Below are positions 8,803-20,691 of a DNA stretch of 64,000 bases, one piece after another. The position numbers and the translations under genes were made by a program. Numbering within the stretch: the first letter of the stretch is position 1; the number at the start of each line of letters is the position of its first letter. The DNA is from Prauserella muralis (lineage in GTDB: Bacteria > Actinomycetota > Actinomycetes > Mycobacteriales > Pseudonocardiaceae). The notes beneath the pieces were generated by a model. That model saw only the letters and a list, made by a program, of their open reading frames with translations. It made no database searches and was not told the DNA's origin. Where the stretch lies: positions 1,488,001 through 1,552,000 of the forward strand of contig NZ_MASW01000002.1 in the NCBI RefSeq assembly GCF_003202285.1, in the 5' to 3' direction.

Positions 8803-9387
8803 TCAGTTCGCCTCCGGTGGCAGCGGCCGATGTGTGTGCAGGTGGAGGTCGCGCAGCAGGCAGACCTCGGACAGGTGGTGGATCAGTTCCCGGTTGATGT
8901 GCAGGACGAGCTCCGCGAGCGGGCGCTCGGCGTACGGGCCCTCGGCCTCACCGCACGGGCGGGCCAGCCCCGCCTCGCCGAGGGACTCGACCCCGGCCAG
9001 CCAGGCACCGTACTCGGCGTCCAGCTGGGCCAGCGCCTCGCTCGCGGTCGGGGCGTAGGCGAACGAGACGTAGTCGGCGGGCGCGCGGCCGAAATGCGAG
9101 GCGTTGCGCATCGCCAGCACGCCGACGATCACGTGAGCCAGCCGCCAGGCGATCGTGGTGAACGGCGGCGGGTCGGGCTCCGGTATCGCGAAGTCGATGG
9201 TCATCTCCCCGGAGCCGGCCTGTACGGGCGCGCTGCCGGTGCCGCGACGGCGCACGCTCCAGCAGCCGGGCACCGGCTCCCAGAAGTACTCGTCGTCGGT
9301 GAGCCCGTCGAGCCGGGCGCGCAGCTGGTGGGTCCAGTGCCAGTCGAGCTGATCGCGCAGCAGGGGGTTCCAGGTCAGGTCGGTCAT
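8803..9387 (-). CDS. DinB-superfamily protein
   Basis: 194-residue four-helix-bundle DinB/DUF664-type protein. Conserved pattern: WNPLLRDQLDWHW at the N terminus, EYFWEPVPGCWSVR, TIAWRLAHVI and the C-terminal HINRELIHHLSEV with the His residues expected to bind metal. The superfamily includes thiol-dependent (mycothiol or bacillithiol) S-transferases; the specific reaction is unknown. It is divergent from the WYL regulator (62 nt between starts), which may control this gene and the VOC gene behind it. Confidence 0.8.
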   Translation of the reverse strand: MTDLTWNPLLRDQLDWHWTHQLRARLDGLTDDEYFWEPVPGCWSVRRRGTGSAPVQAGSGEMTIDFAIPEPDPPPFTTIAWRLAHVIVGVLAMRNASHFGRAPADYVSFAYAPTASEALAQLDAEYGAWLAGVESLGEAGLARPCGEAEGPYAERPLAELVLHINRELIHHLSEVCLLRDLHLHTHRPLPPEAN

Positions 9388-9448
9388 GGGGACAGTGTCG
9401 CGGCAATAGCGGACAGCTGCGGTCCGTGATCCGTGCGACGATGGGCCC

Positions 9449-10408
9449 GTGAGCGTCGAGTCGACGACCGAGCGGGTGCTGCGGCTGCTGGCCCTGCTGC
9501 AGCGACGGCCGTCCTGGACCGCCACCGAGCTCGCCGCCGAGCTGGGTGTCACCGACCGGTCGGTGCGCCGCGACGTCGAGCGGTTGCGCGCGCTCGGCTA
9601 CCCCGTGCACGCGACCGCGGGCGTCGGCGGCGGCTACCAGCTCGGCGCGGGCACCCGGCTGCCCCCGCTGCTGCTCGACGACGAGGAGGCGATCGCGACG
9701 GCCGTGTCGCTGCGGCTGGCCTCGGGCGGCACGATCGCGGGCGCCGGTGAGGCGGCGCTGCGGGCACTCGCGAAGTTCAACCAGGTCATGCCGCCGCGGC
9801 TGCGCGCCGAGGTGCGGGCAGTGCACGGAGCCACCGCCACCCTGGCGGGCTCCGGTGCCGAGATCGACGCCGAGGTGCTGGTGACGTTGGCGCGCGCCTG
9901 CCGCGACGCCGTGCGGGTGCGCTTCACCTACGCCACCCGCGACGGCCCGCGGCGCGAGCGCACGGTGGAGCCGGTGCGGATGGTCGCCGCGGGCCGCCGC
10001 TGGTACCTGATGGCCCGCGACGTCGACCGCGACGACTGGCGCACCTTCCGGCTCGACCGGATGCGCGAGGTCGTGGCGACGACCTGGCGCTTCCGGGCAG
10101 GCGAGCACCCCGACCCGGTCGCCTACGTGCAGCGGTCCGTCACCGAGGCGCCGTACCCGCATGTCGCCAGGGTGCGCCTGCGCGCCACCGCCGAACAGGT
10201 GCGGGACCTGGTGCCGCCCCAGGTGGGTCGCGTCGAGGAGGATCGCGACGGGTGGTGCGTGCTCGTCGTCGGCGGGGTGGAGCTGGACTGGCTGGCCATG
10301 CACATCGCGCGGCTGGGCTTCGAGGCGCAGGTGCTGGAGCCCGCCGCGTTACGGGAGGCCGCCGCCCGGCTCGCCCACCGCCTTGAGCAGCTGGCCGGCG
10401 CCGGGTGA
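9449..10408 (+). CDS. HTH/WYL-domain transcriptional regulator
   Basis: 319 residues. The N-terminal winged helix-turn-helix (about 8-65, AAELGVTDRSVRRDVERLRALGYPV) is of the DeoR/YafY type, the central WYL domain (about 140-215, with RRWYLMARDVDRDDWRTFRLDRM) is a ligand-sensing fold, and the C-terminal WCX extension covers the remainder. Such proteins often regulate a divergent neighbour, here the DinB-VOC pair. Effector unknown. GTG start. Confidence 0.88.
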   Translation: MSVESTTERVLRLLALLQRRPSWTATELAAELGVTDRSVRRDVERLRALGYPVHATAGVGGGYQLGAGTRLPPLLLDDEEAIATAVSLRLASGGTIAGAGEAALRALAKFNQVMPPRLRAEVRAVHGATATLAGSGAEIDAEVLVTLARACRDAVRVRFTYATRDGPRRERTVEPVRMVAAGRRWYLMARDVDRDDWRTFRLDRMREVVATTWRFRAGEHPDPVAYVQRSVTEAPYPHVARVRLRATAEQVRDLVPPQVGRVEEDRDGWCVLVVGGVELDWLAMHIARLGFEAQVLEPAALREAAARLAHRLEQLAGAG

Positions 10409-10413
10409 GGCGC

Positions 10414-11274
10414 TCACGCGGTGGTCAGCACCGCGTCGGACAGCACCGGCGCGTCGTCGCGGTCGGGGGCCGTCGTGGTGACCAGCAGCCGCTCGCCCTC
10501 CCGCCACACGCGCGTGCGCAGCGGCTCGCCGGGCAGCACGATGCCCGCGAACTTCGCCGACCACGACCGGATGCGGGTCACGTCGGCGTCGAGCAACGCG
10601 TCCGTGACCGCCTTGGCGACGATGCCATAGGTGCACAGGCCGTGCAGGATCGGCACGTCGAAGCCGGCGGCCCTGGCGAACTGCGGATCGGCGTGCAGGG
10701 GGTTGCGGTCGCCGCACAGCCGGTACAGCAGCGCCTGCTGCGGCAGGGTCGGCGTGTCGACGACGGCATCCGGCTCCCGATCGGGCAGCTCGACCCGGTC
10801 GGACGCGCCGCGCCTGCCGCCGAACCCGCCCTCGCCGCGGGCGAAGATGCTGGAGCGCGCCGTCCACAGCGGGTCACCGGCCGGGTCGGTGACGCGGGTC
10901 TCCTGCTGGATCACCGCGGCCTTGCCCTTGTCGAGCACGTCGACGATGCGGGTGCGGCCGACCGCCTTGCCCTCGACGGGAATCGGCCGGTCCAGCACCA
11001 CCTCCTGGGTGCCGTGCACCACCCTGGCCAGGTCGATGTCGATGCCGGGAAACGTCACCGACGGCGGTTCGAAGATGCGCAGGTTCGGGGCGACCGTCGC
11101 GAACGTGGGCAGCACCCGCAGGTCCGCTTCGTAGGCGTAGCGCAGTTCCCGCTCGTCGGTCGGCCGGGAGCCCGCGCCCAGCGCCAGGTGGTAGAGCAGC
11201 ACGTCCGACGAGGTCCAGGCGAACGTCGTGTCGCCGAGGTCGGCTCCGATGGCGGCGTCCGGGTCGATGGGCAT
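10414..11274 (-). CDS. Double hot-dog MaoC enoyl-CoA hydratase (Rv3538/ChsH3-like)
   Basis: 286-residue R-specific enoyl-CoA hydratase made of two hot-dog repeats, as in 17-beta-HSD4 hydratase domains. The active-site block YRLCGDRNPLHADPQFARAAGF (about 183-204) carries the catalytic Asp and His, and ILHGLCTYGIVAKAV follows. The length equals Rv3538, the hydratase assigned to an earlier round of cholesterol side-chain beta-oxidation. It is the last gene of the kstD-kshA-kshB operon, 12 nt after kshB, so a steroid side-chain role is likely; exact substrate is inference. Confidence 0.82.
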   Translation of the reverse strand: MPIDPDAAIGADLGDTTFAWTSSDVLLYHLALGAGSRPTDERELRYAYEADLRVLPTFATVAPNLRIFEPPSVTFPGIDIDLARVVHGTQEVVLDRPIPVEGKAVGRTRIVDVLDKGKAAVIQQETRVTDPAGDPLWTARSSIFARGEGGFGGRRGASDRVELPDREPDAVVDTPTLPQQALLYRLCGDRNPLHADPQFARAAGFDVPILHGLCTYGIVAKAVTDALLDADVTRIRSWSAKFAGIVLPGEPLRTRVWREGERLLVTTTAPDRDDAPVLSDAVLTTA

Positions 11275-11286
11275 GCGCGGCCTTCC

Positions 11287-12306
11287 TCACTCGTAGCTGA
11301 TCGACACCTCGTCGGTGAGCGGGAGCGACTGGCAGGCCAGCACGATCCCGTCGGCGATGTCCTCGGAATCGAGTACGTCGTTGTTCAGCATCTTCACCTC
11401 GCCGGCGGTGATGCGGCAAGCGCACGCGCTGCACTGCCCCTCCCGGCACGAGTACGGCGCGTCCAGCCCGTTGTCGAGCAGGTGGTCGAGCAGCTTGCGC
11501 TGCCGGGGCCAGGCGAAGCGGTGCTCGGCGCCGTCCAGGTTGACGGTGAGCGCGGCCGGTTCCTCCGCAGGCTCGGCCTGCCGTGCCGCCGGGGCCGGGG
11601 TGGCCCGCTCGAACGGGTTGCCGCCGAGCGAGACGAACTTCTCCGTGTGGATGCGCGAGCGGGGCACGCCGAGGGACTTCAGTGCCGTGGTCGCCGCGGT
11701 CATGAACGGGCGCGGGCCGCACACGAACGTCTCGCGCGCGGCGAAGGGCGCCGCCAGCGTGCGCAGCTGCTCGGCGGCGGGCAGGCCCTGCACGCTTTCC
11801 AGCCAGTGCACGACCGTGAGCCGGTCCGGGTGCTCGGCCGCCAGTTCCCGCAGGGCGCGGGCGAAGATCACCGACGTCTCGTCGCGGTTGGCGTAGACCA
11901 GGTTGAGCGTGCCGCGGCCTTGCGCCAGCACGGACCGCACGATCGACATCACCGGCGTGATGCCGCTGCCCGCGGCGAACAGCAGCAGGTCCTCGTCGAG
12001 CGAGGCGGGGGTGAAGACCCCGCTCGGCGGCAGGATCTCCAGCTCGGTGCCCGCGGCGACGTGGTCGCAGATCCAGTTGGAGGCGTAGCCGTCGCGCTTG
12101 ACGGTCACCTGCGGCGCGTCGCCGGTGAAGGGCGAGCTGGACAGCGAGTAGCAGCGCGCCACCGAGCCGCACTCGTCGCTGGGGATGCGCAGCGTGAGGA
12201 ACTGGCCGGGCCGGTAGTCGAGCGCCGCGTCGAACACCACCGAGCACGCCTGGGGCGTCTCGGCGATCACCTCCGACACGCGCAGCACGCGCGAGCCTTC
12301 ACTCAT
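11287..12306 (-). CDS. kshB: 3-ketosteroid 9-alpha-hydroxylase reductase KshB
   Basis: 339-residue NADH-dependent reductase delivering electrons to KshA. Domain order: FAD-binding (RCYSLSSSP, about 52-60), NAD-binding (AGSGITPVMS and CGPRPFM), then a C-terminal plant-type [2Fe-2S] ferredoxin with ligands Cys287, Cys292, Cys295 and Cys325. This class IA arrangement is that of KshB and related ring-hydroxylase reductases. Unlike in M. tuberculosis, where kshB lies away from kshA, here they share an operon with a small Cys protein between them; the start overlaps that gene by 8 nt. Confidence 0.92.
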   Translation of the reverse strand: MSEGSRVLRVSEVIAETPQACSVVFDAALDYRPGQFLTLRIPSDECGSVARCYSLSSSPFTGDAPQVTVKRDGYASNWICDHVAAGTELEILPPSGVFTPASLDEDLLLFAAGSGITPVMSIVRSVLAQGRGTLNLVYANRDETSVIFARALRELAAEHPDRLTVVHWLESVQGLPAAEQLRTLAAPFAARETFVCGPRPFMTAATTALKSLGVPRSRIHTEKFVSLGGNPFERATPAPAARQAEPAEEPAALTVNLDGAEHRFAWPRQRKLLDHLLDNGLDAPYSCREGQCSACACRITAGEVKMLNNDVLDSEDIADGIVLACQSLPLTDEVSISYE

Positions 12307-12568
12307 GGGCGAACAGACCCTCCCTGGCCGCCTCGGCGATGCTCTCGTGCAGCCGCTCGCACGTGTCCAGCAGCGCCGGGTGGGTGCCGTCGGCGACCTT
12401 CTCCGCGAACACCGGGCACGCCGTGGCCGCGTCGGTGGTCCACTGGATGCTCGTGTGCTGCGGGCTGTTCTTCTTCACCAGCACCGTCGTCGCACACGTC
12501 CGGCAGGCGACCGGCCGCAGCCCCGCCGTGAGGAACTCCTCGCGGTCGGCCAGCGTGTCGGCTCGCAT
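12299..12568 (-). CDS. Small Cys-containing protein between kshA and kshB
   Basis: 89 residues, not recognised as a named family. It has a CxxC pair (Cys22, Cys25) in a segment RPVACRTC, further cysteines at 51 (ATACP) and 70 (LLDTC), a basic KKNSPQHTS stretch and a helical C-terminus (HESIAEAAREG). Four cysteines could hold zinc or a small Fe-S centre, but this is inference. It begins immediately after the kshA stop and overlaps kshB by 8 nt, so it is translated with both parts of the 9-alpha-hydroxylase and may be an assembly or electron-transfer accessory. Confidence 0.75.
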   Translation of the reverse strand: MRADTLADREEFLTAGLRPVACRTCATTVLVKKNSPQHTSIQWTTDAATACPVFAEKVADGTHPALLDTCERLHESIAEAAREGLFAHE

Positions 12569-13711
12569 TCAGGAGACCCCGGCTTCCTGCTGCTGGCGGG
12601 CCAGGTTCTCGGCCACCTCCTGCGCCCACACCTCGTTGGCCCGCGTGGTGTCCACTTCGAACTCGAACCGCCTCGTCATGTCGTCGGTGACGTCGGCGAC
12701 GTCCACATAGAACTGCTCGTACCAGCGGCGCAGCTGGTACACCGGGCCGTCCTCCTCGCACAGCAGCGGGTTGTCGATGCGGGTCTTGTTCTTCCAGATC
12801 TCCACGTCCTGCAGGAAGCCGACGCCGATGCTCTTGGCGAACTTGCCGGCGATCTTGTCGGCCTGCTCGTCGGTCACGCCCGGCAGCTTCTTCACCATCA
12901 CACCCCACTGGAGCACGAAGGAGTTCTGCGTCACCGGGTAGTGGCAGTTGATGAGCACGTTCTCGATCTCGAAGCCCTTGTACGTGTTGAGCAACGTGTT
13001 GATCATGTAGGACGGTCCGAAGTACGAGGCCTCGGAGCGCAGCAGGTTCTCCTCGCCGCCGTAGTTGGAGGCCATGCCGACGTCGGGGCGGCCCTTCGTG
13101 TTGAGGTACTGCGTGGCGATGTGGCCCTCGAACACGTTCTTGAAGTACGTCGGGAACGCGTAGTGGATGTAGAAGAAGTGGGCCATGTCCACCATGTTGT
13201 CGATGATCTCGCGGCAGTTGGAGCCCTCGATGAGCACCGAGTCCCACGTCCAGTTGCTCCACTCGTCGCTGAACACGCCGTCGATGCGCGGGATCACGAC
13301 GTCGTCCGGAGGCGGGTTGCCCTCCGGGTCGTTCCACACGAAGAGCTGCTTGTTCTCCTCGAGTGTGATCCACGACTTCGTGCGCGCCCGCAGCGGGACC
13401 CGCTTGGCGTAGGGGATCGAGACGCACTTGCCGTTGCCGCCCCATCGCCAGTCGTGGAACGGGCAGGCGATCTCGTTGCCCTTGACCGTGCCCTGGGTGA
13501 GGTCGCCGCCCATGTGCCTGCAGTAGCCGTCGAGCACGTTCAGCGCGCCGTCCTGGCCCTGGAACACGACGAGCTTGGTGCCGAAGGCGTTGACGGCGTG
13601 TGGTTTGCCGTCCTTGAAGGTGTCCGCGAGCCCGAGGCAGTGCCAGCCACGGGCGAAGCGGGCCGGCGGTGCCCCCGCGTCGATCGTGCGAACGGCGTCG
13701 CCCTGCGTCAT
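12569..13711 (-). CDS. kshA: 3-ketosteroid 9-alpha-hydroxylase oxygenase KshA
   Basis: 380-residue Rieske non-haem iron monooxygenase hydroxylating C9 of androstenedione/androstadienedione or their CoA precursors; with KstD it triggers B-ring opening. The Rieske cluster ligands are Cys64/His66 (CRH) and Cys83/His86 (CPFH). The mononuclear iron site is the DxxHxxxxH pattern in NMVDMAHFFYIHY. The length matches known KshA (about 380). ATG overlaps the kstD TGA by 4 nt (ATGA), tying the two ring-opening enzymes together translationally. Confidence 0.94.
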   Translation of the reverse strand: MTQGDAVRTIDAGAPPARFARGWHCLGLADTFKDGKPHAVNAFGTKLVVFQGQDGALNVLDGYCRHMGGDLTQGTVKGNEIACPFHDWRWGGNGKCVSIPYAKRVPLRARTKSWITLEENKQLFVWNDPEGNPPPDDVVIPRIDGVFSDEWSNWTWDSVLIEGSNCREIIDNMVDMAHFFYIHYAFPTYFKNVFEGHIATQYLNTKGRPDVGMASNYGGEENLLRSEASYFGPSYMINTLLNTYKGFEIENVLINCHYPVTQNSFVLQWGVMVKKLPGVTDEQADKIAGKFAKSIGVGFLQDVEIWKNKTRIDNPLLCEEDGPVYQLRRWYEQFYVDVADVTDDMTRRFEFEVDTTRANEVWAQEVAENLARQQQEAGVS

Positions 13712-15408
13712 TGCGAACCTCCAGCGTGTCGGGCGGTCGGGCGGGATCGGTTCCCGGCGGCGAGGTGCCGGGCGGCGAGGTAGCCGAACACCATGGCGGG
13801 CCCGATGGTGGCGCCGGGCCCCCCGTAGGTGCGGCCCATGACGGCGGCGCTGGTGTTGCCCGCCGCGTAGAGCCCCGCGATGGGTGAGCCGTCCTCGCGC
13901 AGCACCCGCGCGTGCTCGTCGGTGACGAGCCCGCCCTTGGTGCCCAGATCGCCCGGCACGATCCGCACGGCGTAGAACGGCGCCACCTCGAGCGCGCCGA
14001 GACTGGGGTTGGGGCGGTTGCGCGGGTCGCCGTAGTAGTGGTCGTAGGCGCTCTGACCGCGCCGGAAGTCCTCGTCCACCCCGGTGCGGGCGAAGGTGTT
14101 GAACCGCTCCACAGTCGTGTTCAACGCCTTGGCGGGCACTCCGATACGCTCGGCCAGCTCCCCCAGCGTGGCCGCCTTCGCCGCGATTCCGGCCTTGAAC
14201 CAGCGGCCGGGAAGCGGCTGGCGCGGGCCGATGCCGGTGAACATGTAGCGGTTGCGGTAGCGCTGGTCGAACACCAGCCAGGCCGGGATGTTGCGGGCGG
14301 GCCCTTCGCCTTCCCCGTACATCGCGTGCACGGCCTCGACGTAGGGCGCCGACTCGTTGACGAAGCGCTCGCCGCGCGCGTTGACCATCAGGCAGCCTGG
14401 CCGCGAACGCTCGGCCAGCGCGAACCACGGGCCGCCGGTCAGCGGCAGGGTCGGTCCCCACCACGCGTCGTCCATGAGGTCGACGCGGGCACCGAGGGCG
14501 AGCCCTGCGGTGATGCCGTCGCCGGTGTTGCCCTTGGCGCCGACCGTCCACTCGGTGCCGATGGGCTGGCGCTGGTACTTCTGCCGGAGCGTGTCGTTGT
14601 GCTCGAAACCGCCACTGGCCAGGATGACGCCCCGGCGGGCGCGCACCAGCACCTCCTCGCCGTCGCGCCGGGCGAGCACACCGGTGACCACGCCGCCTTC
14701 GGTGTGCAGGCCGGTCATCGGCGTGGACAGCCAGACCGGCACCCCGGCCTGGAGGAGCCCCGTGCGCAGGCCCGCCGCGAGGGCCTGGCCCATCGAGAGC
14801 AGCCGCCGGCCCGCGAGCCTGCCCCGCAGCCCGCGCAGGCCGAGCCGCACCAGGCGCAGCACACCGCGCGGATGCCGGGCGAGCAGGCTCAGCCAGCGGA
14901 AGTCGGCCTGCGTCAGCGGCACGCCCAGCGGCGGAGCGCTGTAGGGCGGTTCGAGGTTGGCCAGTTCGGCGCCGAGGAGCTTGCCGTCGAACGGCTTGGG
15001 CTCCACCGAGCGCCCCCCGGGCCGCCCGCCGGGCGCCTCGGGGTGGTAGTCGGAGTAGTCCCGCACCCACTCCAGCCGCAGCGGGGTGTGCCGGTGCACG
15101 AACTCCACGACCTCGGGCCCGGCGTCGAGGTAGGCGGCGCGGCGCTCGGCGGGCACCACGTCGCCGACGATGGCCTCCAGGTAGCGGGCGGCCGCCTCGC
15201 GGGTGTCGTCGATCCCGGCCGCGCGCAGCGCCTCGTTGTTCGGAATCCAGACCCCGCCGCCGGACCGCGCGGTGGAGCCGCCGAAGCGGTCGGCCTTCTC
15301 CAGCACCACCGCGTTCAGGCCCTCGTGGGCGGCCGCCAGCGCGGCCGTCATCCCGGCCGCACCGCTGCCGACCACGACGACGTCGAACTCCGGCGAAGCG
15401 TCCGCCAT
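13708..15408 (-). CDS. kstD: 3-ketosteroid delta-1-dehydrogenase KstD
   Basis: 566-residue FAD enzyme inserting the C1-C2 double bond in ring A of 3-ketosteroids; M. tuberculosis KstD has 563. The N-terminal FAD motif VVVGSGAAGMTAALAA is at residues 10-25, GGSTARSGGGVWIPNN follows, and the C-terminal FAD block reads GLYAAGNTSAAVMG then YGGPGATIGPAMVFG. GTCFAD ligands and steroid pocket are as in the fumarate reductase/KstD superfamily. First gene of a five-gene minus-strand operon. Start chosen for a strong AGGAGGTGGC Shine-Dalgarno just upstream; a KstR-type site lies 12 bp upstream of the start. Confidence 0.93.
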   Translation of the reverse strand: MADASPEFDVVVVGSGAAGMTAALAAAHEGLNAVVLEKADRFGGSTARSGGGVWIPNNEALRAAGIDDTREAAARYLEAIVGDVVPAERRAAYLDAGPEVVEFVHRHTPLRLEWVRDYSDYHPEAPGGRPGGRSVEPKPFDGKLLGAELANLEPPYSAPPLGVPLTQADFRWLSLLARHPRGVLRLVRLGLRGLRGRLAGRRLLSMGQALAAGLRTGLLQAGVPVWLSTPMTGLHTEGGVVTGVLARRDGEEVLVRARRGVILASGGFEHNDTLRQKYQRQPIGTEWTVGAKGNTGDGITAGLALGARVDLMDDAWWGPTLPLTGGPWFALAERSRPGCLMVNARGERFVNESAPYVEAVHAMYGEGEGPARNIPAWLVFDQRYRNRYMFTGIGPRQPLPGRWFKAGIAAKAATLGELAERIGVPAKALNTTVERFNTFARTGVDEDFRRGQSAYDHYYGDPRNRPNPSLGALEVAPFYAVRIVPGDLGTKGGLVTDEHARVLREDGSPIAGLYAAGNTSAAVMGRTYGGPGATIGPAMVFGYLAARHLAAGNRSRPTARHAGGSQ

Positions 15409-15419
15409 GCCACCTCCTG

Positions 15420-15433
15420 TGAAACACGTTACA
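15420..15433. promoter_or_regulatory. KstR-type operator for kstD operon
   Basis: TGAAACACGTTACA, perfect match to TNNAACNNGTTNNA. It is 12 bp upstream of the kstD start, so a bound repressor would block initiation. Part of a 93-bp divergent region with a second site at 15477. Confidence 0.85.
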
Positions 15434-15476
15434 GACCACTGCGTCGCTGCGTGGTGCCGTTGCTGACACGATAGAC

Positions 15477-15490
15477 GAGAACGTGTTTCA
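15477..15490. promoter_or_regulatory. KstR-type operator for the divergent flavoprotein gene
   Basis: GAGAACGTGTTTCA, one mismatch to the KstR consensus (first T is G). It lies 11-25 bp upstream of the candidate GTG starts of the plus-strand flavoprotein. Two separate sites in one divergent region suggest that each direction is repressed individually. Confidence 0.75.
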
Positions 15491-15501
15491 GTTCTAGGGT
15501 A

Positions 15502-17085
15502 GTGGTCGTGGCAGCGACTGCTCAAGGACAGGACACCGAGGTGATTGTCGTCGGGTTCGGCGCGGCGGGCGCGTGCGCGGCGATCGAGGCCGCCGAACAC
15601 GGCGCCGACGTGCTGGTGATCGACCGGTTCGACGGGGGAGGGGCCAGCGCGCTCAGCGGTGGCGTCGTCTACGCGGGCGGCGGCACGCCGCAGCAACGCG
15701 ACGCGGGTGTCGACGACTCGGTCGACGCGATGTACGACTACCTGCGCCTGGAGGCCGGTGACGTCGTCTCGGAGGTGACGCTGCGCCGGTTCTGCGAGGA
15801 CAGCCCCGGCATGATCGCCTGGCTGGAGCGCCACGATGTGCCGTTCGAGGGCAGCCTGTGCCCGGTCAAGACGTCGTATCCGAACAACGACTACTACCTC
15901 TACTTCTCCGGCAGCGAGGCGGCGGGCGGGTTCTGTGACACGGCCAAGCCCGCGGCGCGCGGCCACCGGGTGAAGGGCAGCGGGACCTCCGGCAAGGTGC
16001 TGTTCGCGCGGCTGGCCGCCGCGGCGCGGCGGCTGGGGGTGCGCGTGCTGCCGCAGACGACCGCGGTGGAGCTGGTCACCGAGGACGGCGCCATCACCGG
16101 GGTGCGCGTGCGCACCCTGCGGGACGCGCCCGCCTGGGCCCGGCGCGCCCACCGGGTGCTCGCGCGGTACTCGGCGAAGCCGGGGCTCTACGTGCCCGCC
16201 GTGCGCAAGCTCCTGCAGCGCAGGGTGGTCGCGCTGGAGCGGCGCTACGGCCGGGAGGCGACGCTGACCGCGAGCAGGGGGGTCGTGCTCTCGGCGGGCG
16301 GGTTCATCGCCAACCGGGCGATGGTGCGCGAGCACGCCCCGGCCTACCGCGGCGGGCTCGCGCTCGGCACGGCGGGCGACGACGGCTCCGGCATCCGGCT
16401 CGGGACGCGGGCCGGTGCCGCGACGGCGGAGCTGGACCGCGTGTCGGCGTGGCGGTTCCTGACCCCGCCGAGCGCCTTCCTCGGCGGGGTGCTCGTCGAC
16501 GAGCACGGCGAGCGGATCATCGACGAGTCCCGCTACGGCGCCGCCATCGGGGAGGCCATGATCGCTCGCCACGGCGGCCGCGGGTGGCTGCTCGTCGACG
16601 CCGCCATCGTGCGCGACGCCCGCCGCGGCGCCCGCGGCGAGAGCCAGTGGTTCCAGTGGCTGCAGACGGTGTACCTGCTGCGCAGGGGACGGGTGAGCGC
16701 GGACTCGGTGGCCGGCGTGGCCCGCAAGGCGGGGATCGACGCGGAGCGGCTCGTGGCGACCGTGGAGGCCTACAACGCCGAGGGTCCCGACCCGATGGGC
16801 AAACCGTCCGCGTTCGTGCGCCCGCTGACCACACCCCCGTTCTCGCTCGTGGACGTCGGCATCAGGCCCAACATCGGCTACCCGTGCCCGATGCTGACCC
16901 TCGGCGGGCTCGTGGTATCGGAGGACACCGGCCAGGTGCTGGGTGGGGCGGGGGAGCCGATCGCGGGTCTCTACGCGGCCGGACGCACCGCGGTGGGAAT
17001 CTGTTCCAGGTCCTATGTCAGCGGGCTCTCGCTGGCGGACTGTGTGTTCTCAGGGCGTCGCGCGGGAACGAGCGTCGCAACGTGA
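15502..17085 (+). CDS. KstD/fumarate-reductase-family flavoprotein (second steroid dehydrogenase candidate)
   Basis: About 525 residues. The N-terminal FAD fold EVIVVGFGAAGACAAIEAAE, then ASALSGGVVYAGGGT, and the C-terminal cofactor block GLYAAGRTAVGICSRSYVSGLSLADCV place it in the flavoprotein family that includes KstD, 3-ketosteroid delta-4 (5-alpha) dehydrogenases and fumarate reductases. It is clearly not a duplicate of the adjacent kstD: it lacks the AVMGRTYGGPG motif and has its own middle region. Divergent from kstD under its own KstR-type site. Delta-4 (5-alpha) dehydrogenase is a reasonable guess. GTG at 15502 or 15508 could start it. Confidence 0.8.
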   Translation: MVVAATAQGQDTEVIVVGFGAAGACAAIEAAEHGADVLVIDRFDGGGASALSGGVVYAGGGTPQQRDAGVDDSVDAMYDYLRLEAGDVVSEVTLRRFCEDSPGMIAWLERHDVPFEGSLCPVKTSYPNNDYYLYFSGSEAAGGFCDTAKPAARGHRVKGSGTSGKVLFARLAAAARRLGVRVLPQTTAVELVTEDGAITGVRVRTLRDAPAWARRAHRVLARYSAKPGLYVPAVRKLLQRRVVALERRYGREATLTASRGVVLSAGGFIANRAMVREHAPAYRGGLALGTAGDDGSGIRLGTRAGAATAELDRVSAWRFLTPPSAFLGGVLVDEHGERIIDESRYGAAIGEAMIARHGGRGWLLVDAAIVRDARRGARGESQWFQWLQTVYLLRRGRVSADSVAGVARKAGIDAERLVATVEAYNAEGPDPMGKPSAFVRPLTTPPFSLVDVGIRPNIGYPCPMLTLGGLVVSEDTGQVLGGAGEPIAGLYAAGRTAVGICSRSYVSGLSLADCVFSGRRAGTSVAT

Positions 17086-17092
17086 CAAAAAC

Positions 17093-17106
17093 GAGAACGT
17101 GTTCTA
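17093..17106. promoter_or_regulatory. KstR-type operator for hsaADCB
   Basis: GAGAACGTGTTCTA, one mismatch (position 1) to TNNAACNNGTTNNA. It is 46 bp upstream of the hsaA ATG and starts 7 bp after the stop of the preceding flavoprotein gene, giving hsaADCB a possible independent promoter. Confidence 0.8.
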
Positions 17107-17152
17107 GTCTTGACGACGTCATGCCAGGTAACCAGCAGGAACGAGGCACAGG

Positions 17153-20608
<3,456 letters not shown>

Positions 20609-20636
20609 GTCCTCGCGCTGTCGCGTGGCACCGGGC

Positions 20637-20691
20637 CGAGCCCAAGGTGACCGCGGGTCCAGGACGTGCACCCACGGTGCCCTTCGGCTCG
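20637..20691. repeat. Family-2 hairpin repeat, copy 2
   Basis: Arms 20637-20660 and 20668-20691 (19 of 24 pair) around a 7-nt loop. It lies 28 nt after the hsaB stop and directly against the 5' edge of a truncated ABC-transporter ATPase, so it may mark a deletion endpoint as well as terminate hsaADCB. Confidence 0.75.

Noticed and set aside
13128-13141. KstR-like word TCGAACACGTTCTT inside kshA
   Set aside because: One mismatch, fully inside coding DNA of a Rieske oxygenase where it encodes a KNVFEG-type segment; likely a chance product of common codons and not next to any start.
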